Shown here: positions 6,751 to 15,459 of the stretch, piece by piece
Numbering within the stretch: position 1 is the stretch's first letter
How the letters are laid out: each line of letters opens with the position of its first letter
Origin: an uncultured Ilumatobacter sp.
GTDB taxonomy: Bacteria; Actinomycetota; Acidimicrobiia; Acidimicrobiales; Ilumatobacteraceae
DNA length: 34,617 nt
Reading direction: 5' to 3'
Assembly (NCBI GenBank): GCA_937919625.1
Contig: CALFRK010000009.1
Coordinates: 1 to 34,617 of the forward strand
Notes under the pieces: generated by a model
Seen by the model: only the letters and a program-made list of their open reading frames with translations
Told to the model about the DNA's origin: nothing
Database searches by the model: none
Translations under genes and position numbers: made by a program

Positions 6751-8298
6751 GTGGGCGGTCACAGGGATGCGAGCGAAAGTGTTGAACCAGTCCTTCGCCT
6801 GGAAGGGCTGACCAAACGATTCGGCTCTGTGACCGCCAACGACTCGATCGACCTTACGGTCGGACGCCAAGAGATCCATGCCATCGTCGGCGAGAACGGT
6901 GCTGGGAAGTCGACGCTGATGTCGATGCTGTACGGGATCCTGCAACCCGATGCAGGCGAGATTTGGGTGAAGGGGGAGCGACAGCACTTCAAGAACCCGC
7001 TCGATGCGATGGACGTGGGCCTGGGCATGGTGTTCCAAGAGTTCCAGTTGTTCGATTCGCTGTCGGTTGTCGAGAACGTGATCTACCGACGTGAGCCCCG
7101 AAGGTGGGGACCGATCATCGATATCGACGGAGCATGCGCGGAGATCGACGAACTGGCCCGGAACTACGGGTTGTCGGTCGATCCGCTCGCACGCGTCGAG
7201 CAACTCAGCGTCGGTCAACGTCAACGCGTCGAAGTGCTCAAAGCGCTGTACCGCCACGCGGACGTCCTGATCCTCGACGAGCCGACGGCCGTTCTCACGC
7301 CACAGGAGACCTCGGATCTGCTGGGGATGCTGACAAGGCTCCGTGACGGCGGACGAACGATCGTGTTCATCACACACAAACTCAACGAAGTTATGGACGT
7401 CGCCGACCACGCCACCGTCCTCCACCGAGGCAAAGTCGTTGCGTCTCGGCTCGTCGCCGAAACAAGCCCGACGGAACTCTCCGCCGACATGACCGGCCGA
7501 AACATCGTGCCAACCGCCCGAGCAGAACGTCGCCAACCTGGACGCACCGTCCTCAACGTGAGCGAACTCTGCGTCGGACGCACCGACGATGGTGACGGAC
7601 TCGCTACAGATCGGGTCTCCCTCGCGATTGGCGCCGGCGAGATCCTCGGTGTGGCCGCGATCGCCGGCAACGGCCAAGAAGAACTCGTCCGCGCGATCGT
7701 CGGCCTGGCACCGATCGTCAGCGGCACGATCGGGATCGAAGGAACACCGATCCACGGCTTGAGCACACGACAACGACGCGAGCACCTCGCATACGTTCCC
7801 GAAGACCGAAAAGGGATTGGAAGCGCCGGCTCGGCATCGATCCAGGAGAACCTCCTCATGGGATTCCAGCGCGAACCGAGGTTGTGCTCACGCGGCTGGC
7901 TCAACCGGGGAGAGGCGCTGCGTCACGCCAACGACCTGATCGACCGCTACGGAATCGTGACGCAGAGCGCGGCCGCCAAAGCATCGTCGCTGTCGGGTGG
8001 CAACCTTCAGAAGGTTCTGCTCGGCAGAGAACTCGCACGGTCGCTTCCCGTGCTGATCGTCGAACAGCCGACTCGAGGCGTCGACATCGGAGCGATCGAG
8101 TTCATCCATCAGCAACTGCTGCGATATCGCGACGGCGGAGGTGCCGTGTTGCTGGTGTCGGCCGAACTTTCGGAGTTGCTCAAACTGTCGACACGTATCG
8201 CCGTAATGTCGAAAGGCAGACTGGCCGCCGTCGTCGAGCCCGACGCGACCAGCGAAACGGAGTTGGGTCTCTACATGTCCGGGGCAACGACGTCGTGA
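6751..8298 (+). CDS. Double-domain ABC transporter ATPase (nucleoside type)
   Basis: A 515-residue protein with two ABC cassettes, as in sugar and nucleoside importers of the RbsA/NupA type. Domain 1 has Walker A GENGAGKS (residues 47-54), signature LSVGQRQRV and Walker B VLILDEPT. Domain 2 has the degenerate loop AGNGQEE in place of Walker A, signature LSGGNLQKV and Walker B VLIVEQPTRG, so one ATP site is probably the main hydrolytic one, as is usual in this subfamily. The GTG start is six bases after the lipoprotein stop; there is no strong ribosome site, which suggests coupling. The stop overlaps the next start by GTGA. Confidence 0.85.
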   Translation: MGGHRDASESVEPVLRLEGLTKRFGSVTANDSIDLTVGRQEIHAIVGENGAGKSTLMSMLYGILQPDAGEIWVKGERQHFKNPLDAMDVGLGMVFQEFQLFDSLSVVENVIYRREPRRWGPIIDIDGACAEIDELARNYGLSVDPLARVEQLSVGQRQRVEVLKALYRHADVLILDEPTAVLTPQETSDLLGMLTRLRDGGRTIVFITHKLNEVMDVADHATVLHRGKVVASRLVAETSPTELSADMTGRNIVPTARAERRQPGRTVLNVSELCVGRTDDGDGLATDRVSLAIGAGEILGVAAIAGNGQEELVRAIVGLAPIVSGTIGIEGTPIHGLSTRQRREHLAYVPEDRKGIGSAGSASIQENLLMGFQREPRLCSRGWLNRGEALRHANDLIDRYGIVTQSAAAKASSLSGGNLQKVLLGRELARSLPVLIVEQPTRGVDIGAIEFIHQQLLRYRDGGGAVLLVSAELSELLKLSTRIAVMSKGRLAAVVEPDATSETELGLYMSGATTS

Positions 8299-9428
8299 GC
8301 GAGCACACGATCAGCGTGCGCACCACGCAACTCGAACCGGTCTGGGTCCGAATCGTTCGAGTCGTCGGAGGGCGCGTCAGCTCGGCGATTCTCATCTCAC
8401 TCCTGCTGGGCGTCGCCGTTGTGGCGTTCAGCGGAAGCGGGCCAATCGAGGTGTTCAGCGCGTTGTTGACCGGCGCGGTCACCGAGTCCGGGCCCCGAAA
8501 CACGCTGGCACGAGCCGTTCCGATCGGCGGCATGGCGCTCGCCTTCTCGATCCCGTACCGTGCCGGCGTCGTCAACTTGGGCGGCCAAGGTCAGATGGTG
8601 CTCGGCGGACTCGTCGGATCGATCGTCGCGATCTATGCACCTGGACCCGATCCGCTGGTACTCGTTGTTGCCATCGTCGCCGGCGCCGCAACCGGGGCGG
8701 CCTGGGCGGCTCTCGCTGCGCTCGGCCAGTGGAAACTCATGTTGCCAATCCTCATCACGACTCTGCTCAGCAACTACATCGCAGATGCGATCTCCGGCTA
8801 TCTGATCCGATACCACGTCGGAGATCCCGGGGCGTCGGCGATTGCGATGAAGCCGATACCTCTCGACCGGCGCGTGCCGACGCTGCCGATCTTGGGGGGA
8901 GTGACGGTCAGTGTCGTCGTGCTGGTCATCGTGGTGATCGTGATCTCGATCCACGATCGCAGACGCGTCGCGGGGTACGAATCGCTGATGACCGGCTACA
9001 ACCCGTCGTTCGCCTGGTACGGAGGACTCGCCGTGGATCGACAGCGTTCAACGCTCCTGATCGTCGGCGGGGCGATCGGTGGGGCGGTTGGCGCCAACCT
9101 CATCGTCGGACAACTCTTCGTGAACATCCATGGTGACATCACAGGAACGGCGTTCGCATGGACCGGCCTGATGGTCGCACTGATCGCCCCGCGAAACCCG
9201 ATCGCGATCGCGATCGCCGCACTCGGATTCGCCGGCCTACAAGTCGGTGGGCTCGCCATGCAACGAGAGACCGGCGTACCCGGATCGCTCGCACTCGTTC
9301 TGCAAGGAATCATCATCGTCGTATTCATGACGCGACTGGTGTTCGTCCGTTCGACGTGGGCTCCTCGACGCCGAGCGCCGAACGCCGACACGACCCTGGG
9401 AACGATCGGTGGTGGCAAGGATGCTTGA
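8295..9428 (+). CDS. ABC transporter permease 1 (BPD_transp_2)
   Basis: A 377-residue membrane protein of the RbsC/NupP-like permease family with about nine or ten hydrophobic helices and conserved blocks IPYRAGVVNLGGQGQMVLGG and ITTLLSNYIAD. It pairs with the following permease to form the channel of the importer. The reading frame is open far upstream, but that part overlaps the ATPase gene. The GTG at 8295 overlaps the ATPase stop as GTGA and begins directly before the conserved N-terminal helix, so it is the start. The C-terminus is a soluble basic tail overlapping the next gene by 8 bp. Confidence 0.85.
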   Translation: MSEHTISVRTTQLEPVWVRIVRVVGGRVSSAILISLLLGVAVVAFSGSGPIEVFSALLTGAVTESGPRNTLARAVPIGGMALAFSIPYRAGVVNLGGQGQMVLGGLVGSIVAIYAPGPDPLVLVVAIVAGAATGAAWAALAALGQWKLMLPILITTLLSNYIADAISGYLIRYHVGDPGASAIAMKPIPLDRRVPTLPILGGVTVSVVVLVIVVIVISIHDRRRVAGYESLMTGYNPSFAWYGGLAVDRQRSTLLIVGGAIGGAVGANLIVGQLFVNIHGDITGTAFAWTGLMVALIAPRNPIAIAIAALGFAGLQVGGLAMQRETGVPGSLALVLQGIIIVVFMTRLVFVRSTWAPRRRAPNADTTLGTIGGGKDA

Positions 9429-10353
9429 TCAAATTCTGACCGAGGCATTCCTCGAAGCGGTCATCCGAGCGATGATCCCCATTCTCCTCGCTGCGATGGG
9501 TGGTCTCATCGCGGAACGCTCAGGCGTGTTCCAGATCTCCCTCGAGGGCTCGATACTGGCCGGCGCGTTCGGCGCCGTCGCCGCGTCATACGCGACAGGG
9601 AGTTCGTTGGTCGGAGTGCTCGCCGGAGGACTTGCCGGCATTCTCATCTCGCTGATTCTGGCGTTCGGCGCGGTCAGTCGAAAGGCCGATCCGATCGTGC
9701 TGGGAATCGCCATCAACCTGTTCGCATTGGGATTCACCGGATTCCTACTCACCCAGATCTTCGATATCCGCGGTAGTTTTTCGGACCCAGCCATCGTCGG
9801 ATTGCCCGACTGGCGGATCCCTGGCCTCAGCTCGATACCGGGAGTAGGCAGTGCCTTCTTCGAGTTGACCGCCCTCGGGTACATCGCATTTCTGAGCGTG
9901 CCAGTGCTGTGGTTCGTGCTGTTTCGAACCACCGTTGGTCTCCGTCTGCGCGGCGTCGGAGAACACCCCACCGCCGCCCGCACGTTGGGCGTCAGTGTGG
10001 TGCGCTACCGCTACGGCGCGGTCGGATTCTCCGGCCTGATGGCCGGACTCGGCGGCGCCCAACTCTCGTTGAGCAACGTGGTGCTGTTCACAGATGGGAT
10101 GTCGGCCGGTCGAGGATGGATCGCGATCGTCGGCGTAATGCTCGGGCGAGCTCACCCAGTCGCCGTGCTCGGCGTGGTCGGCTTGTTCGGATTCTCCGAG
10201 GCGTACGGTTTCCGACTACAGGGCAACGGGCTTCCATCACAGATCACCGACGCCTTACCGTTTGCTGTCACGATCGTCGCGCTTGCGGTGTCTCGCAAAC
10301 GGTTCGCCAAGCTTCTCAATCTGGCCGCAACGCCACCGGAGGTAGGGGAATGA
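9421..10353 (+). CDS. ABC transporter permease 2 (BPD_transp_2)
   Basis: A 310-residue permease with about eight helices and the family block AERSGVFQISLEGSILAGAF near the N-terminus. Permeases of this second type are shorter and accompany the longer first type in nucleoside importers. The ATG at 9421 has AAGG directly upstream and overlaps the previous gene by 8 bp; a GTG at 9409 is less likely because it lies farther inside that gene. The stop overlaps the regulator start as ATGA. Confidence 0.85.
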   Translation: MLDQILTEAFLEAVIRAMIPILLAAMGGLIAERSGVFQISLEGSILAGAFGAVAASYATGSSLVGVLAGGLAGILISLILAFGAVSRKADPIVLGIAINLFALGFTGFLLTQIFDIRGSFSDPAIVGLPDWRIPGLSSIPGVGSAFFELTALGYIAFLSVPVLWFVLFRTTVGLRLRGVGEHPTAARTLGVSVVRYRYGAVGFSGLMAGLGGAQLSLSNVVLFTDGMSAGRGWIAIVGVMLGRAHPVAVLGVVGLFGFSEAYGFRLQGNGLPSQITDALPFAVTIVALAVSRKRFAKLLNLAATPPEVGE

Positions 10354-11345
10354 CAACGTCGAAACGAGTTGTTGCGTCTGACACGACACCAACGTTGCCA
10401 CGATCGTCTCGCGAGGAGCAGTTGGTGACCGCGGCCTGGCTGTATCACGTCGGGGGTCGCAACCAACAACAGGTAGCAGACCGCTTGGGGGTGTCCCGGG
10501 CGACGGTGGTCCGACTCCTCCAAGACGCCCTCGAGGAGGGCATCGTCGAAGTCCGCGTCACACGACTGCTTCCAGCAGATGTGGCGCTGGGACTCGAACT
10601 CGAAGGGGCCCTGCAGAGGAAGCGTGTCCGCCAGGTCGTGGTATCCGATGGCGAGGGAAAGGAAGCAGTCGCCAGAGCCACGTCGCAATTCCTGACTCGG
10701 ATCCTCAACAGCGACGACATCGTCGGCGTCGGATGGAGCACCACGCTCGCTCTGGTGGATCGCGTTCTCCCTGATGCTCCGCCACACCGGGTCGTCCAAA
10801 TGGTCGGATCCGTCGGACTGGGAGGGCTCGGCGATGGTTACGAGATCGCGGTCCGCCTTGCGCGGGAGTGGAATGCGGCCGTCGCTACGCTCCCTGCGCC
10901 GGTGTTCGTGAGCGACACCATCGTTGCCGCGGCACTTCGCAGCGACCACCACGTCGCAGCTACCATGGGTGAATTCTCATCGGTCACGGTCGCCGTCGTC
11001 GGTGTCGGCACGGTCACCGCCGACTCGACCATGGTTGCAACGGGCTACCTGACCGCAGAAGAGTTGACCCAACTCGCCGAGGACGGCGCCGTGTGTGACG
11101 TGCTCGGCTGCTACCTGGATGAGAACGGTGCGGAGGTCGAGTCCAGGCTGACCGGCGTCCGTATCGGCGCCTCTCTCGAAGATCTGCGTTCACGGCCCAG
11201 CGTTGTCGCCGTGGCCGCCGGCCAGCACAAGCTGGCGGCCGTACTCGGAGCAGTTGAGGCGCGCCTGATCGACACGCTCATCGTGGACCGCGAACTGGCC
11301 CTCGCGCTTCGTGACCACCTACTTAAGGCGAAGCATCAATCGTGA
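10350..11345 (+). CDS. SorC/DeoR-like transcriptional regulator
   Basis: A 331-residue regulator. Residues about 20-65 hold the helix-turn-helix (AAWLYHVGGRNQQQVADRLGVSRATVVRLL), a typical SorC-family DNA reader. Residues about 75-325 form the sugar-phosphate-binding domain (PF04198 type), with VGVGWSTTL and VAVAAGQHK near the ligand pocket as usual. SorC regulators respond to phosphorylated sugars; DeoR of Bacillus, in this family, responds to deoxyribose 5-phosphate. A pentose-phosphate intermediate of the pathway encoded downstream is a likely effector. It lies between importer and catabolic genes, overlapping both neighbours by four bases, so it is co-expressed with its targets. Confidence 0.85.
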   Translation: MTTSKRVVASDTTPTLPRSSREEQLVTAAWLYHVGGRNQQQVADRLGVSRATVVRLLQDALEEGIVEVRVTRLLPADVALGLELEGALQRKRVRQVVVSDGEGKEAVARATSQFLTRILNSDDIVGVGWSTTLALVDRVLPDAPPHRVVQMVGSVGLGGLGDGYEIAVRLAREWNAAVATLPAPVFVSDTIVAAALRSDHHVAATMGEFSSVTVAVVGVGTVTADSTMVATGYLTAEELTQLAEDGAVCDVLGCYLDENGAEVESRLTGVRIGASLEDLRSRPSVVAVAAGQHKLAAVLGAVEARLIDTLIVDRELALALRDHLLKAKHQS

Positions 11346-12388
11346 CGTTTTCCAGCCTGGAATGGTGCCAGCCGGGAACGCTGCGCATCCTCGATCAACA
11401 ACACCTGCCACGCCAACTGGAGTACCGAGACTGCCACACGGTCGCCGACGTCGTGGAGGTCATCACCACGATGGCGGTACGTGGCGCACCGGCGATCGGC
11501 GTCGCAGCGGCGTACGGGATGGTCATCGCCGCCCAGAGCGCCGATGATTCGACCGACGCAATGCGAACTGCGCTCGAGGACGCCGATGCACAACTGCGGG
11601 CGTCGCGTCCCACCGCAGTCAATCTGTTCTGGGCATTGGACCAGATCCGGGCGGTGTGGAGCCCTGAGATCGCCGAGCAGCCTGCCAGCGAGGTTCGAGC
11701 AGCCATCGAACGCGCCGCCGCGAGCCTCTTCGAGGACGACCTGAAAGTCAATCTGGCGATCTCAAAGGCCGGGGCGGAACTGCTCCCGCACGACGCACTC
11801 GTCTTCCACCACTGCAACACGGGCAGCTTGGCGACGACCGGCTACGGGACCGCGTTAGGCATCATCCGCGTCGCTCACGAGAGCGGAAAGGTGATCTCCG
11901 TGCTGGTCGACGAGACGCGGCCCCGGCTCCAAGGTGCCAAGTTGACCGCCTGGGAACTCCAAGAACTCGGGATTCCGTACCGGCTCGTTGTCGACGGAGC
12001 GTCCGGCCACTTCATGCGCACGGAGACGGTGCATGCATGCTTCGTCGGTTGCGATCGCGTCGCTGCCAACGGTGACACCGCCAACAAGATCGGAACGTAC
12101 AACCTGGCGGTCGTGGCCCGACATCACGGAGTTCCGTTCTATGTCGCAGCGCCGTGGAGCAGCATCGACCTCATCACGGCGACCGGCGACCAGATCCCGA
12201 TCGAAGAACGGAGCGCCCGCGAGGTGACCCACATCGAAGACATATCCGTCGCACCAACAGGTGCGATCGTGGCCAACCCGGCCTTCGACATCACGCCCGC
12301 CGAACTGATCACGGCCTTCGTGACCGAACGCGGGCTCGTCTACCCGCCCTTCACCGAGAACCTCGCCAACCAGGCGACGGCGTCCTGA
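11342..12388 (+). CDS. mtnA: Methylthioribose-1-phosphate isomerase family protein
   Basis: A 348-residue MtnA homologue. MtnA converts 5-methylthioribose 1-phosphate to 5-methylthioribulose 1-phosphate in methionine salvage; some relatives act on 5-deoxyribose 1-phosphate or ribose 1,5-bisphosphate. Visible hallmarks are RGAPAIGVAAAYG (residues 47-59), HHCNTGSLATTGYG with Cys158, DETRPRLQGAKLTAWEL, and FVGCDRVAANGDTANKIGTY with Asp238; Cys158 and Asp238 are the catalytic pair. PFYVAAPWSSID near the C-terminus is also typical. The GTG start overlaps the regulator stop as GTGA. The RuBisCO-like gene follows two bases after the stop, a pairing known from methylthioadenosine metabolism. Precise substrate is unproven. 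Confidence 0.88.
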   Translation: MTFSSLEWCQPGTLRILDQQHLPRQLEYRDCHTVADVVEVITTMAVRGAPAIGVAAAYGMVIAAQSADDSTDAMRTALEDADAQLRASRPTAVNLFWALDQIRAVWSPEIAEQPASEVRAAIERAAASLFEDDLKVNLAISKAGAELLPHDALVFHHCNTGSLATTGYGTALGIIRVAHESGKVISVLVDETRPRLQGAKLTAWELQELGIPYRLVVDGASGHFMRTETVHACFVGCDRVAANGDTANKIGTYNLAVVARHHGVPFYVAAPWSSIDLITATGDQIPIEERSAREVTHIEDISVAPTGAIVANPAFDITPAELITAFVTERGLVYPPFTENLANQATAS

Positions 12389-12390
12389 TC

Positions 12391-13545
12391 ATGCAGCCAT
12401 CACCGCTCCAACCGACCACGCTAACGCTGTCAGGCGAGCGGCTCCGCGTCACCTACGAACTCACAGGCGACAGCGATCGCACGACCGCGATCGCCGAACA
12501 ACTCGTCATCGAGCAGACGATCGAGTTCCCACCCGAACTCGTCCCCGACGACGACATCCTCGGCCAGATCCTCGGCCGGATCGAATCGTCGACCACGATC
12601 GACAACGGAATCCGGATTCAAGTGTCCTACGCAGAGGAGATCGTAGGGGGCCAACTTCCCCAGCTGCTCAACGTCCTGTTCGGCAACATGTCGATGGTGC
12701 CAGGCGTCAAGGTGGTCGACGTCGAACTCCCCGACTCGTTGAAACGAGCGTTTCCCGGCCCGCGGCATGGTCTGGCGGGACTCCGCCACCGTTTCGGTGT
12801 CGAATCGGGCCCACTGCTCGCAACGGCGCTCAAACCAATGGGCACACCGATCGACCGCCTCGCATCGCTCGCCGGTCAGATGGCCGTCGGAGGGATCAGC
12901 CTCATCAAGGATGATCACTCGTTCGCCACCCAACCGTTCGCCGACTTTCGCCAACGGGTCGTCGCCATCGCCGACGCCGTCAACAGCGCCGACAGCGGTT
13001 CGATCTATCTGCCCGCCCTCAACGTCCCGATGGACGAACTCCCGGCGGCAGCAACCTTTGCACTCGAAGCAGGAGCCGGTGGACTGCTCGTGTTGCCGGG
13101 AATTTTCGGGTTCGACACGATGCGCTGGCTCTCTCAGCACACACCCGACCACACCGTCATCATGTCGCACCCCGCTCTGCTCGGTTCGTTCGTGGCCTCA
13201 CGCGAATCCGGATTCTCGCACAGCGTGATGTTCGGCCAGATCCCACGACTAGCCGGCGCCGACGTCTCGATCTTCCCGAACTACGGCGGTCGGTTCGCAT
13301 TCCCCCAGGACGACTGTGCCGCGATCGCCCAAGCGTGTACCGCCCCAGACTCGACCATGAGGCCAGCCTGGCCGTGCCCGGCCGGCGGGATGTCCGTCGA
13401 ACGGGTACCCAACATGGTTCGGTTCTACGGCGTCGACACCTGTCTATTGATCGGCGGCGACTTGTATCGCGGCTCGATCGCCGAACAGGCCGAACGGATC
13501 GCCGAGGCGCTACGACACATCGAAACCGAGGAGACGACTGCATGA
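12391..13545 (+). CDS. RuBisCO-like protein (form IV, probably DeepYkr type)
   Basis: A 384-residue protein with an N-terminal alpha/beta domain (to about 130) and a RuBisCO-type barrel. ATALKPMG (Lys148) and LIKDDH (Lys173, Asp174, Asp175, His176) match the active-site lysine and the carbamylation motif, but the last metal-binding Glu of true RuBisCO (KDDE) is His. KDDH with the following QPFADF and the later HPALLGSF, FPNYGGRFAF, PAGGM and YGVDTCLLIGG blocks agree with the Rhodospirillum rubrum-type (DeepYkr) RuBisCO-like proteins. The R. rubrum enzyme isomerises 5-methylthioribulose 1-phosphate to 1-methylthioxylulose 5-phosphate. Its place directly after mtnA supports the same reaction or one on a related 5-deoxy sugar. 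CO2 fixation is very unlikely. Confidence 0.85.
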   Translation: MQPSPLQPTTLTLSGERLRVTYELTGDSDRTTAIAEQLVIEQTIEFPPELVPDDDILGQILGRIESSTTIDNGIRIQVSYAEEIVGGQLPQLLNVLFGNMSMVPGVKVVDVELPDSLKRAFPGPRHGLAGLRHRFGVESGPLLATALKPMGTPIDRLASLAGQMAVGGISLIKDDHSFATQPFADFRQRVVAIADAVNSADSGSIYLPALNVPMDELPAAATFALEAGAGGLLVLPGIFGFDTMRWLSQHTPDHTVIMSHPALLGSFVASRESGFSHSVMFGQIPRLAGADVSIFPNYGGRFAFPQDDCAAIAQACTAPDSTMRPAWPCPAGGMSVERVPNMVRFYGVDTCLLIGGDLYRGSIAEQAERIAEALRHIETEETTA

Positions 13546-14450
13546 ATCACCAACAGATCGACGAGATCGCGTCTGGCATTCGCCGGCGTGTTTTCGAACA
13601 CGTGATGAAGCATGACGGCGGCTATCTCAGCCAGGCACTGTCGTCGGCCGGCATCTTCGCATGCCTGTACGGCGACACGATGAATCTCGAGCCGTTGCCC
13701 GCCCCGCTGGAACCCCGACCATTCGAAGGAGTCCCGGCGAGCAACAACCACGCCTACGAGTCGGGAGATCGCTTCAACGGTGAACACCGCCCAGTTAGCG
13801 ATCGCTTCTTCTTCTCGCCGGCCCACTACGCCCTGGTGCTCTACGCCGCCTTGATCGAGGTCGGACGGCTCGCCCCTGACGCCCTCGATTCGTTCAACGT
13901 GGACGGTTCGACGCTCGAGATGATCGGAGCCGAGCACTCGCCCGGCATCGCCACGACCACCGGCTCGCTGGCACAAGCGCTCAGCCAGGCGAACGGAGTC
14001 GCATTGGCCCGCAAGCTGCGCGGCGAAACGGGTTCGAACTGGGTTTTTATGTCGGACGGAGAGTTCCAAGAGGGCCAGACCTGGGAGGCGCTCGCCTTCG
14101 CGGCCTACCACCGACTCGACCGGCTGTGCATCGTCGTCGATGCGAACGGTCAACAATGCGATGGAGCGATGACGAGCGTGATGGGCATCGAGCCACTGCT
14201 ACCACGCCTCGAAGCGTTCGGCTGGGACGCATACGAAGTCGACGGCCACGACACCCCGGCGCTCACATCGGCGCTCGCATCGGGACGTGACAGCGATCGG
14301 CCCTCGGCTGTGATCGCCAGAACTGACCCTGCCTATCTCGTCGAGCCACTCGCCGCCCGAGCCCCGTTGCTGCACTACCTGAGGTTCAGCTCCGACGACG
14401 AGCGCCGGGTGTTCGCCGACGCCTATCAACGCCTACTGGAGACTGTGTAA
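13542..14450 (+). CDS. Transketolase N-terminal subunit
   Basis: A 302-residue protein with the thiamine-diphosphate-binding half of a split transketolase. The cofactor motif is FMSDGEFQEGQTWEA (SDG in place of the usual GDG, residues 171-173) with the metal ligand region IVVDANGQQCDG (Asp200, Asn202) about 27 residues on. EHSPGIATTTGSLAQALSQANG is the family block before it. Between LYG at residue 44 and the FFFSPAHYALVLYAAL block at about 89 lies an extra loop of some 40 residues that I do not recall in standard subunits; it could reshape the substrate entrance. The gene overlaps both neighbours (ATGA and TAATG). In this operon it probably cleaves the ketose phosphate made by the RuBisCO-like protein. 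Confidence 0.82.
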   Translation: MNHQQIDEIASGIRRRVFEHVMKHDGGYLSQALSSAGIFACLYGDTMNLEPLPAPLEPRPFEGVPASNNHAYESGDRFNGEHRPVSDRFFFSPAHYALVLYAALIEVGRLAPDALDSFNVDGSTLEMIGAEHSPGIATTTGSLAQALSQANGVALARKLRGETGSNWVFMSDGEFQEGQTWEALAFAAYHRLDRLCIVVDANGQQCDGAMTSVMGIEPLLPRLEAFGWDAYEVDGHDTPALTSALASGRDSDRPSAVIARTDPAYLVEPLAARAPLLHYLRFSSDDERRVFADAYQRLLETV

Positions 14451-15457
14451 TGGAGATCGTCACTCGACCCCACGTCGAAAACTTCATCGACTGGTGTAGG
14501 ACACGTCCCGAGGTGCTCGCCCTGTCGGCCGACCTCACCAACTCGTGCGAACTCGGCAAGTGGCGCGACACCTATCCCGATCGGTTCATCACCGCCGGGA
14601 TGGCCGAACAGAACATGCTCGGCGTCGCCGGCGGGCTCGCCAGGGAAGGGTTCGTCCCCTTCATCCATACATTCGCCGTGTTCATCTACCGCCGGGCCTA
14701 CGACCAACTCGCGATGTCGGTCGCCTACCCGAACCTCAAAGTCAGACTTCTCGGATTCCTCCCCGGCATCGTGACGCCGGGCGGGGTCACCCACCAAGCG
14801 ATTGAGGACATCGCGATCATGAGGGCAACCCCGAACATGACCGTTGTCGAGACCGGCGACGCGACCGAAGTGGAATCGGTGCTCGACGCGACCGAGCACA
14901 TCGACGGCCCCGTCTACATTCGGATCCTGCGCGGCGAGGTTCCCAGACTGTTCCCACAGGATTCGCCAATGGTGGTCGGCGAATCGCGAACCCTGAGCTT
15001 AGGCGACGACCTCACGGTGTTGACCGCGGGCATCGCGACCGAGGAGGCTCTGCGCGCCTGCCAGGCACTCGAACGGGCCGGCGTCGGCGTCACCCACATC
15101 CACGTGTCGACCCACAAGCCGTTCGGAGACGCCGCGATCGAAGCGGCGCTCGCCGGTGCCAAGCACGGTGTCATCACGCTGGAGAATCACACCATCATCG
15201 GCGGGCTCGGCAGCGCGGTCGCCGAGTTGATGGCCGAGAAGGGGATCGGTTCCGGGTTGACCCGGCTCGGACTCCGCGACACCTACGCTCACGGGGCGGC
15301 GCAAGCCCACCTCATGCGGGAGTACGGCCTCGATGCCCAAGCGCTGATCGAAGCCGCAGAGCATCGGCTCGGCGAATCGACCGGTGTCTCGGTGGACGAC
15401 CTGTCGCACGCCCGCGTCGCTGCAATCCACAGCGACGCCAAGGCCGAGGCGCTCTGA
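14450..15457 (+). CDS. Transketolase C-terminal subunit
   Basis: A 335-residue protein holding the pyrimidine-binding and C-terminal domains of a split transketolase. Residues 20-170 are the pyrimidine-binding domain: LSADLTNSC, FITAGMAEQNMLGVAGGLA with the conserved Glu that activates thiamine diphosphate, and GIVTPGGVTHQAIEDIAIM. Residues about 185-310 form the C-terminal domain (LTAGIATEEAL, LENHTIIGGLGSAVAE). The partner is the preceding gene and the start overlaps its stop by one base (TAATG). The closest described logic is that of specialised split transketolases such as those of apulose 4-phosphate catabolism, but the neighbours here point to a nucleoside-derived ketose phosphate. Confidence 0.82.
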   Translation: MEIVTRPHVENFIDWCRTRPEVLALSADLTNSCELGKWRDTYPDRFITAGMAEQNMLGVAGGLAREGFVPFIHTFAVFIYRRAYDQLAMSVAYPNLKVRLLGFLPGIVTPGGVTHQAIEDIAIMRATPNMTVVETGDATEVESVLDATEHIDGPVYIRILRGEVPRLFPQDSPMVVGESRTLSLGDDLTVLTAGIATEEALRACQALERAGVGVTHIHVSTHKPFGDAAIEAALAGAKHGVITLENHTIIGGLGSAVAELMAEKGIGSGLTRLGLRDTYAHGAAQAHLMREYGLDAQALIEAAEHRLGESTGVSVDDLSHARVAAIHSDAKAEAL

Positions 15458-15459
15458 GC

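Noticed and set aside
7884-8294. N-terminal extension of permease 1
   Set aside because: It overlaps the ATPase gene in another frame and is Arg-rich; the GTG at 8295 gives the normal permease N-terminus.
9199-9218. Run of GATCGC repeats resembling the HIP1 element
   Set aside because: It lies in the permease coding sequence and reflects the high frequency of CGATCG words and Ile/Ala codons throughout this genome.
12391-13545. Carbon fixation by RuBisCO
   Set aside because: The metal-binding Glu is replaced by His and other blocks match RuBisCO-like proteins; no phosphoribulokinase is present.
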